DNA from: Pseudobdellovibrionaceae bacterium
Lineage (GTDB): Bacteria; Bdellovibrionota; Bdellovibrionia; Bdellovibrionales; Bdellovibrionaceae
Length of the DNA stretch: 59,934 bases
Direction of reading: 5' to 3'
NCBI GenBank assembly: GCA_021731025.1
Contig: JAKFYD010000002.1
Location: 1 to 59,934 of the forward strand
The translations under genes were made by a program, and so were the position numbers. The stretch's first letter is position 1. Each line of letters begins with the position of its first letter. Below are positions 54,369 to 59,934 of the stretch, one piece after another. The notes below the pieces were generated by a model. That model searched no databases and was not told the origin of the DNA. It worked only from the letters and a program-made list of their open reading frames with translations.

Positions 54369-55517
54369 ATGAATAATACTTTCACCAGAATTCCATTTAC
54401 CGCTGCGGCTCCTCTTGGGCGAGAACTTGAATATATCAGCCAATGCATTCTTGAAAAAAAACAACTATCTGGTGATGGTTACTTTACCGAACAAGCACGG
54501 AATTTTTTAGAACAACAATTTGGAACAAAAAGTGTTCTTTTAACAACATCATGTACTGACGCTCTCGAGATGTCGGCTCTTTTACTGAATATTCAACCCG
54601 GTGATGAAATTATCTTTCCCTCATTCACCTTTGTATCCACCTTAAATGCATTCGTATTGCGTGGGGCAAAACCCGTTTATGCAGATATTCGCAAAGACAC
54701 TTTAAATATCGACGAAAAACAATTGTCTTCACTCATTACAGAAAAAACCAAAGCGATTGTCGTTGTCCACTATGCAGGAGTCGCCTGCGAAATGGATGAA
54801 ATCATGAGTCTAGCTGAAAAGCATAATATTCATATAATAGAAGACAATGCCCACGGACTTTTTGGGAAATACAAAGGAAAGTGGCTTGGAACTTTTGGCA
54901 CTTTAGCCACCCACAGCTTTCATGAAACAAAAAATTTTACATGCGGCGAAGGCGGTGCTCTCTTCATAAACAATACTGACTTTATGGATCGTGCAGAAAT
55001 CGTTCGAGAAAAAGGCACCAATCGAACTCGTTTTTTTCGTGGGCAAATTGATAAGTACAGTTGGGTCGACTTAGGCTCGAGTTTTCTACCTTCAGACATC
55101 CTTGCTGCTTTTCTTTACGCTCAGCTTGAAAAAAGCGAAATGATACAAAAACGTCGCCGCGAACTTTGGAATAAATATAATTCGGCTCTAGCATCGTGGG
55201 CAGAAAGCCAGTCAGTTACTCTTCCGGCTGTTCCACAACATTGCGATCAAGCTTATCACATGTTTTACATTCTGCTGCCCTCATTAAGCGCTCGCACATC
55301 AATGATTGAGTTCTTGAAAGAACAAAATATTCAAAGTGTATTTCATTATTTGCCGCTACACTTATCTGAAATGGGAAAAAAGCTAGGAGGAGATAAGTTT
55401 CAGCTTCCAGTTACTGAAAATATTTCTGACCGGATTTTAAGGTTACCTTTTTATAATACTCTAAGCGATGCAGATCAAAGCAGAGTTATTAATCGAATTT
55501 TAGGATTTTCAGTGTAA
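54369..55517 (+). CDS. wecE: dTDP-4-amino-4,6-dideoxygalactose transaminase (WecE/RffA-like)
   Basis: 382 residues, DegT/DnrJ/EryC1 aminotransferase. The PLP lysine is K188 in SFHETKNFTCGEGGAL, a sequence typical of WecE. Also seen are TTSCTDALEMSALLL, GDEIIFPSFTFVSTLNAFVLRGAKPVYADI, EDNAHGLFGKYKGKWLGTFG and the C-terminal SVFHYLPLHLS. It would convert dTDP-4-keto-6-deoxyglucose, the product of rfbB at 39273, to the 4-amino-4,6-dideoxygalactose sugar nucleotide using glutamate. Its own promoter lies upstream. The 3' end overlaps the convergent gene by 29 bp. Other 4-amino sugars remain possible. Confidence 0.88.
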   Translation: MNNTFTRIPFTAAAPLGRELEYISQCILEKKQLSGDGYFTEQARNFLEQQFGTKSVLLTTSCTDALEMSALLLNIQPGDEIIFPSFTFVSTLNAFVLRGAKPVYADIRKDTLNIDEKQLSSLITEKTKAIVVVHYAGVACEMDEIMSLAEKHNIHIIEDNAHGLFGKYKGKWLGTFGTLATHSFHETKNFTCGEGGALFINNTDFMDRAEIVREKGTNRTRFFRGQIDKYSWVDLGSSFLPSDILAAFLYAQLEKSEMIQKRRRELWNKYNSALASWAESQSVTLPAVPQHCDQAYHMFYILLPSLSARTSMIEFLKEQNIQSVFHYLPLHLSEMGKKLGGDKFQLPVTENISDRILRLPFYNTLSDADQSRVINRILGFSV

Positions 55518-57228
55518 TAAAATCTGATAGTTCGGGATCCCCTACTATCTTAAACCCCAAGGTCGTAAGCTTAACAATAAGATCTTTGCCGGCATCTGGA
55601 TATCCTTTGCGATATATTAGAACACCTTTAATATTTTTAGATTTTAGCACATCGTTAATATGTTTAGAATCAAAAGTATCAAGGTTTTTTTGCCAGTCTT
55701 CAAGTCCTCTTCCTTTAACAGAACCATATGTGTAACTAAATGATTCAGAACAAAGGTATGGTCGAAAATGTTCATAATCATCCATGAGATGGACTTTCGG
55801 TGATTCGGGAAATAACACTAATGGAAAATTTATCAAAGCGCTACCAGGTTCAAAATTTTTTTCCAGCGTCCGACATAAATTAAGGTCTTCATCAACTTTC
55901 ATAGAAATATAGTTGGATTGTTTTCTAAACTCACTTGGAAAACTTTCGAATAAAGTCAGAATAAAAATTGATGCAAATATTATTTTTTGCCATCCCCTTT
56001 TATAATTCGTCATAAAGGAGCCAATATAGAAAATAATCAAAGTAAATATAAATATTGAAAGTCGATTATTTGCTCGAAACGTAAAAAGGCCTAATGCTCC
56101 CAATATTCCCGCTAGTCCACCAACCATCGAGAAGGAAAGAACCCAAGCAGATCCAAAAAGTTCGAATAAGTATGGAACTTTACGTTCTTTTAATGCTTGG
56201 AAAATCGAACCAAAAAATAAACCAAAAAAACCTATAATGCCTATTATTCCCAAATAGCTACTTCCCATTCTCTCGGGCTTAATGAAGGCACTTGAATAAT
56301 ACCAATCTGAATACTTTTGTAAAAAACGAAATTTACTCCATCCTGGAATTAATAACTCTGTTATCTTTAGCCCATAAAGCTCGATTTCGCCAAGACTACG
56401 CGTCAGAGCACCTCGGTTCCCACCGAACTCAAGGAATGTTATTAAAGTATCTAAATGCATGAATAAAAACGCGGAAAAGCTACAAAGCACTGCAACCAGT
56501 GGAATCTTAAGATTTGTTAAACTTAAATTTCTAATCTGCGAGATCAACGTACAAATTAAAAAAGAAACAAGAAAAAATAATAGATAGTATGGGTTAAATA
56601 GTCCTAAAAGAAAACATATTAAGTAAATTTGTTTTCTGCTCAGTAGCCCTAATGAATATTTCTGGATAGCCTCTCTACAAACTAACACAACCCAAGGAAG
56701 GCAAAAGTACATACTTAAAGTTAGATGAATTAAATTTCGAGCTAAAAAGTAAGGGCTGAGTGCATAAATTATAGCAAGCAAAAAAGAATAAAAAGAACTT
56801 ACTTTATTCGTTTTTAGCGCACAAAACATAGATAAGCTATTTAAGAAAATAACAATAATAAGCATAATGTTTGTGGCGAGCCACAATCCAACCAGATTTG
56901 ATAATTTGCCAACAAAAAAATACTCGAATTCTTCAGTAATTGGAAAGTCGCTAAGATGCGAGTCTTTGGCATAAGGATATCCAAGTTTATTGCTGAGTTT
57001 AGGCCTAAATAGGTCAATAAAATCCATTTCTGAGTACTGTTTAAACATTCCAAAATGAAACAAGTAGTCCGAATTATAACCTATTGGATACTGAAGTGAG
57101 CGCATTGAGGTCTTACCAAATATAACGCTAAATGAAAGCACAGCAAAAATTAAAAAAACGACAGGAATACTCCAAAAATTTAGCTGTTTCTTAAATGTCA
57201 AAGATGGCATAAGCTTCAATGCTTTCAT
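55489..57228 (-). CDS. Polytopic membrane protein, GT-C/YfhO-like
   Basis: 579 residues from ATG 57228 (a TTG at 57240 would add four). Around 12 membrane helices; after the first comes a large periplasmic loop (SLQYPIGYNSDYLFHFGMFKQYSEMDFI). AIIYALSPYFLARNLIHLTLSMYFCLPWVVLVC resembles the helices of YfhO- or ArnT-like sugar transferases. The C-terminal 130 residues are soluble. No defined catalytic motif is recognised. Its 3' end lies inside the end of wecE on the other strand. AT-rich coding compared with the housekeeping genes, which suggests that this part of the cluster was acquired. Confidence 0.55.
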   Translation of the reverse strand: MKALKLMPSLTFKKQLNFWSIPVVFLIFAVLSFSVIFGKTSMRSLQYPIGYNSDYLFHFGMFKQYSEMDFIDLFRPKLSNKLGYPYAKDSHLSDFPITEEFEYFFVGKLSNLVGLWLATNIMLIIVIFLNSLSMFCALKTNKVSSFYSFLLAIIYALSPYFLARNLIHLTLSMYFCLPWVVLVCREAIQKYSLGLLSRKQIYLICFLLGLFNPYYLLFFLVSFLICTLISQIRNLSLTNLKIPLVAVLCSFSAFLFMHLDTLITFLEFGGNRGALTRSLGEIELYGLKITELLIPGWSKFRFLQKYSDWYYSSAFIKPERMGSSYLGIIGIIGFFGLFFGSIFQALKERKVPYLFELFGSAWVLSFSMVGGLAGILGALGLFTFRANNRLSIFIFTLIIFYIGSFMTNYKRGWQKIIFASIFILTLFESFPSEFRKQSNYISMKVDEDLNLCRTLEKNFEPGSALINFPLVLFPESPKVHLMDDYEHFRPYLCSESFSYTYGSVKGRGLEDWQKNLDTFDSKHINDVLKSKNIKGVLIYRKGYPDAGKDLIVKLTTLGFKIVGDPELSDFITLKILKFD

Positions 57229-57257
57229 CAAGTTAGTCAAACGAGGAGCCAGTTAAC

Positions 57258-57989
57258 ATGATGGTAGGATCAACGTCCATAAAATTTTTGTTTATTCTTC
57301 GCAACTTTTTCTCTCGCAAATTATTTAAGATTTTATCTGCGCGTGACTTAGGAAGCACCTTAGATATTGGTGGTGGAAACTTCTTTGAATTTATAGCCAA
57401 GAAAAACATTAAGTTTACCGATTGGACCACAATTGATATTTCTGATTCTTATAAAGCAACAACAAATGATCCACGATACAAATTTTTGATACAAGATGCG
57501 ACACAGACTGACTTTCAAAGCAATTCCTTCGACAGCATTTTATGCATCCAAGTGCTAGAACACACGTTTGAACCCTTCGAAATATTTAAGGAAGCAGTCC
57601 GAATATTGAAGCCTGGGGGAATCGCCTATTTCATGGCACCACAAACAGGCGTACTTCATTTAATTCCCTATCATTTTCAAAATATAACCCGATACTGGCT
57701 TATTGAGGCCGCATCCAGATGCAATGTTGAAATATTAAGCTTAGATCCGCTCGGTGGGTGGTGGCAGACAATTGCATCAAGACAATTCTACTTCTTTTTA
57801 GCCGCCTTTCGTAGAGACGGAAATAGCGGCAAAGAACATCGTCGGAACCTGCTTTTCTATGTACTATTTCCCTTTATGGCTATCTATACCATTGTCACAA
57901 TGCCGATTTTATTATTATTCTCACTTGGTGATTTAACAGAGGAACCACCTAATCATCTTTTGATCTTTAGAAAAAAGGCTTATTCATAG
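57258..57989 (+). CDS. Class I SAM-dependent methyltransferase
   Basis: 243 residues. GSTLDIGGGNFFEFIAKKN is AdoMet motif I with an unusual GGGN; FDSILCIQVLEHTFEPFEIFKEAVRILKPGGIAYFMAPQTG is the classic Methyltransf_11 segment. The C-terminal 60 residues contain a hydrophobic stretch (LLFYVLFPFMAIYTIVTMPILLLFSLG) that is probably a membrane anchor. GGAG nine bases before the ATG fixes the start. Divergent from the YfhO-like gene with 29 bp between them. Confidence 0.78.
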   Translation: MMVGSTSIKFLFILRNFFSRKLFKILSARDLGSTLDIGGGNFFEFIAKKNIKFTDWTTIDISDSYKATTNDPRYKFLIQDATQTDFQSNSFDSILCIQVLEHTFEPFEIFKEAVRILKPGGIAYFMAPQTGVLHLIPYHFQNITRYWLIEAASRCNVEILSLDPLGGWWQTIASRQFYFFLAAFRRDGNSGKEHRRNLLFYVLFPFMAIYTIVTMPILLLFSLGDLTEEPPNHLLIFRKKAYS

Positions 57990-58044
57990 GGATTAGATAT
58001 TAAGGATGCGGAGTTGCGTTAAATAACCAATTAGACGTCAGTTT

Positions 58045-58073
58045 TTGTATTCACGCGAAATTTAAGCTATGTT
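58045..58073 (+). promoter_or_regulatory. Candidate promoter of the radical SAM gene
   Basis: TTGTAT (58045-58050), 17-bp spacer, TATGTT (58068-58073). Leader of about 33 bases. Both boxes are modest matches. Confidence 0.35.
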
Positions 58074-58112
58074 ATAGGCTGTAGTTCTATAGTTCAAAGA
58101 AACGGGCTTTTA

Positions 58113-59096
58113 ATGGAAAATTATTCCTTTTATGGACGCTTAAAATCTGAATTTCCTTCCCAAGTCATTGTCGATGTCTCTGAGATCTGCAATTTGGCTT
58201 GCATCCACTGCCCTCATACAGACTTTAAAAAATCTGAACATTATGATGGGCGATTGCTTGATCCAGCACTTAATCAGCGGATGGTCGATGAGGTCGCTAC
58301 TTTCGGCAAGGGCCTAACCCAGTATATCCGTTACACCAGTAATGGTGAGCCCATGACACACCCTAAGATATACGACATGCTTACCTACGCAAAAGAAAAA
58401 TCAGGGGTTACCGTTGCTCTGACTACAAATGGAAAGCTTTTCCGAAAAGAAACTATTGATCGATTGTTGAAAACTGGTGTTGACGTCATTGATATTAGTA
58501 TTGATGCTTCCTCTGAAGCTGTTTATCAGCAAATTCGTGTGGGTGGAAAGCTTGCGCCGTTAATTGAAAATCTTCGCTACCTTATTCAACAAAAGAATAC
58601 CCTTGGATTGTCGACCAAAATAGTTACAAGCTATGTCGAACAGCCCAAGAATACTCACGAGACACAGGATTTTGAAAAATTTTGGAAGGCAGAAGGCGCA
58701 GACTTTGTTGTCGTTCGCCGTTTACATTCCGCTGCCGGTTGTAATCCAGATGTCGCTGCTAAGATGAGCGCATCGCTTTCTGGAACGAAACGCAAACCTT
58801 GTGTTTATCCCTGGGAAAGGATTGTGCTAGGCCCTTCTGGATCTTTAGCATTTTGTCCTGCTGATTGGACACATGGTTCGCTTTTTATTGATTACCGGCA
58901 AACGACAATAAAAGAAACTTGGCAGGGTGAGTTTTATAATAAACTCCGCGAGGCCCATCTTAAAAATGATTTTAAAAATCATAAGTTTTGCGGTCAATGT
59001 CCTGATTGGTCTGTCGTCCGTTGGCCCTCAGAAGGCCGTGCTTACGCCAGCATGATTGAAGATTTTCAACGTGAAGGCATGGAAATCGTTAAGTAG
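58113..59096 (+). CDS. Radical SAM/SPASM-domain protein
   Basis: 327 residues. The radical SAM cluster motif is CNLACIHC (CxxxCxxC, about residues 28-35), followed by YTSNGEPMTHP (GGE-like) and VALTTNGKLF. The C-terminal SPASM-type region has cysteines in KPCVYPWERIVLGPSGSLAFCPADW and FCGQCPDW, which would bind an auxiliary FeS cluster. Such proteins modify sugars (dehydrogenation, deoxygenation, amine chemistry) or peptides. Next to a GT2 in a glycan locus, a role in tailoring a lipid-linked or nucleotide-linked sugar is plausible but inferred. The GT2 gene starts two bases after its stop. Confidence 0.82.
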   Translation: MENYSFYGRLKSEFPSQVIVDVSEICNLACIHCPHTDFKKSEHYDGRLLDPALNQRMVDEVATFGKGLTQYIRYTSNGEPMTHPKIYDMLTYAKEKSGVTVALTTNGKLFRKETIDRLLKTGVDVIDISIDASSEAVYQQIRVGGKLAPLIENLRYLIQQKNTLGLSTKIVTSYVEQPKNTHETQDFEKFWKAEGADFVVVRRLHSAAGCNPDVAAKMSASLSGTKRKPCVYPWERIVLGPSGSLAFCPADWTHGSLFIDYRQTTIKETWQGEFYNKLREAHLKNDFKNHKFCGQCPDWSVVRWPSEGRAYASMIEDFQREGMEIVK

Positions 59097-59098
59097 GC

Positions 59099-59830
59099 AT
59101 GAAAAAAAAAGATAAGTTTAGTATTTTAGTTCCTGTTTTCCAGAACGCGCAAAGTCTTGAAAAAACTTTTCAAAAAATACAGGAAGTCGTCAAGCAAATA
59201 TCAACTCAATACAGCTTGGCATGGGAAGTCCTTTTCGTCGACGATGGATCAACGGATGGATCACTTCAAATACTCAAAGAGTTTTCAGTAAAGCACTCAG
59301 AATTAAGAATCATCAAGCTCACAAAAAATTTCGGACAAATCAATGCCTTAATGGCCGGTTTAAGAGCTTGCACGGGCGATTGTGCAATAATGATTTCTGC
59401 TGATCTTCAAGATCCACCTGAACTTATCGAAAAAATGATCTCCCATTGGCTGAACGGCTCAAAATATATCTTTGCTGAAAGAACTGATCGCCCCGAGAAG
59501 GGTTTATCCTCCATATTTTCTAAACTGTTTTGGCATATGGTGCATAAGTTTGCACTTCCAGGCTACCCAACGGGGGGCTATGACTTTTGCTTGGTGGACC
59601 GGGATTTAATAAATATCGTTACCCAGTCTCACGAAAAAAACACCCATATATTTCCGCTCTTTTTTTATCTGGGATACAAACCAGTTTTAATTCCGTATGC
59701 ACGCCAAGTGCGTGAAATGGGACGTTCACAGTGGACCTTTTCAAAAAAAATTAAACTTTCAATAGATACTTTTATCGGTTTTTCTTTTCTGCCAATTCGT
59801 TTTATCCGGGTTTGTCCCGATTGCCGTTAG
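59099..59830 (+). pseudogene. Family 2 glycosyltransferase truncated at its 3' end
   Basis: 243 residues. FSILVPVFQNAQSLEKTF, VLFVDDGSTDGS, MISADLQDPPELI and PTGGYDFCLVDRDL are typical of the GtrB/polyprenyl-phosphate sugar transferase group; the intact relative at 53149 has 309 residues and two C-terminal membrane helices. Here the frame reads through DTFIGFSFLPIRFI, where the first of those helices begins, and then ends after RVCPDCR. The change falls at about 59810, where the sequence turns into what looks like an insertion element. The catalytic domain is whole, so some activity might remain, but the membrane anchor is lost. Confidence 0.75.
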
Positions 59831-59934
59831 AGTTTGGCCGGGTTAGGTCATTGTTTAAGCTGCCTGTTTGCTAGAGTCAAATTCATTTCCATTCAACTTG
59901 TTGATCAATATTTTCATCTGCTCCTTTCCGCCTC
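59811..59934. mobile_element. Probable end of an insertion sequence (runs past the window)
   Basis: Unrelated sequence replaces the expected 3' part of the GT2 gene from about 59811. On the minus strand an open frame enters from the window edge (59934-59855) and ends with MKILINKLNGNEFDSSKQAA and a TAA, as would the end of a transposase-associated gene reading toward the element's edge. About 45 non-coding bases separate that stop from the junction, enough for a terminal repeat. The family is not identified, and the opposite end and any target duplication lie outside the window. Confidence 0.4.

Noticed and set aside
1-59934. CRISPR array, rRNA operon, phage genes
   Set aside because: No regularly spaced repeats, no rRNA-like sequence and no phage structural or integrase motifs were seen.

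Overview
This window looks like chromosome from a low-to-moderate GC, Gram-negative, probably predatory or Bdellovibrionota-type deltaproteobacterial relative. The pointers are a TIGR02147-type regulator (a family concentrated in Bdellovibrio and Fibrobacter relatives), many signal-peptide or lipobox proteins of no known family, outer-membrane beta-barrel-like proteins, a stand-alone mreB, a sigma-28 (FliA)-like promoter in front of a surface lipoprotein, and a very large envelope-polysaccharide region. The assignment is inference: no rRNA or marker protein was compared.

Layout. Positions 1-1723 are gene debris (a start-less reading frame, the tail of a HAD phosphatase, a Cys-rich protein with an unclear start, a small secreted protein) lying against the 3' end of a tRNA-His. 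Positions 1.9-22.5 kb are mostly housekeeping: a FecR-like secreted protein with an LPS-core-type glycosyltransferase, an outer-membrane protein, mreB, a class IV aminotransferase, metG, a SpoU-type RNA methylase, trmO, an MFS transporter, an ExoD-like protein coupled to a membrane pyrophosphatase, galE coupled to an EEP nuclease/phosphatase, and a coupled metF-metH pair.

From 21 kb to the right edge nearly everything serves surface glycan assembly. A priming sugar-phosphate transferase and an O-antigen-ligase-like protein lie back to back. They are followed by a GmhB-like phosphatase, glycosyltransferases, a sugar epimerase and a HAD phosphatase. Then comes a tightly coupled four-gene operon (28284-33566): a class II aldolase, a tandem double nucleotidyltransferase, a GT2, and a fusion of a polytopic membrane domain with a phosphoribulokinase-like kinase. 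This operon has the best claim to being an undescribed pathway. A regulatory island (33611-38486) interrupts the cluster, with a TIGR02147 regulator and four exported proteins around a palindrome-rich divergent promoter. The glycan genes resume with rfbB-rfbA, methyltransferases, manC, a Wzx-like flippase and an FkbM methyltransferase. After a large FG-GAP/RCC1 lipoprotein come further membrane proteins, GT2s, a WecE-like aminotransferase, a radical SAM/SPASM protein and a GT2 that is cut off by what looks like an insertion-sequence edge at about 59.81 kb.

Taken together, the enzymes present would make dTDP-4-keto-6-deoxyglucose and from it probably dTDP-4-amino-4,6-dideoxygalactose (rfbA, rfbB, wecE), GDP-mannose (manC) and UDP-galactose (galE). 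They would also make an unidentified activated compound from the 28-33 kb operon. Six methyltransferases suggest a heavily methylated glycan. rmlC and rmlD are absent, so rhamnose is not the evident product here.
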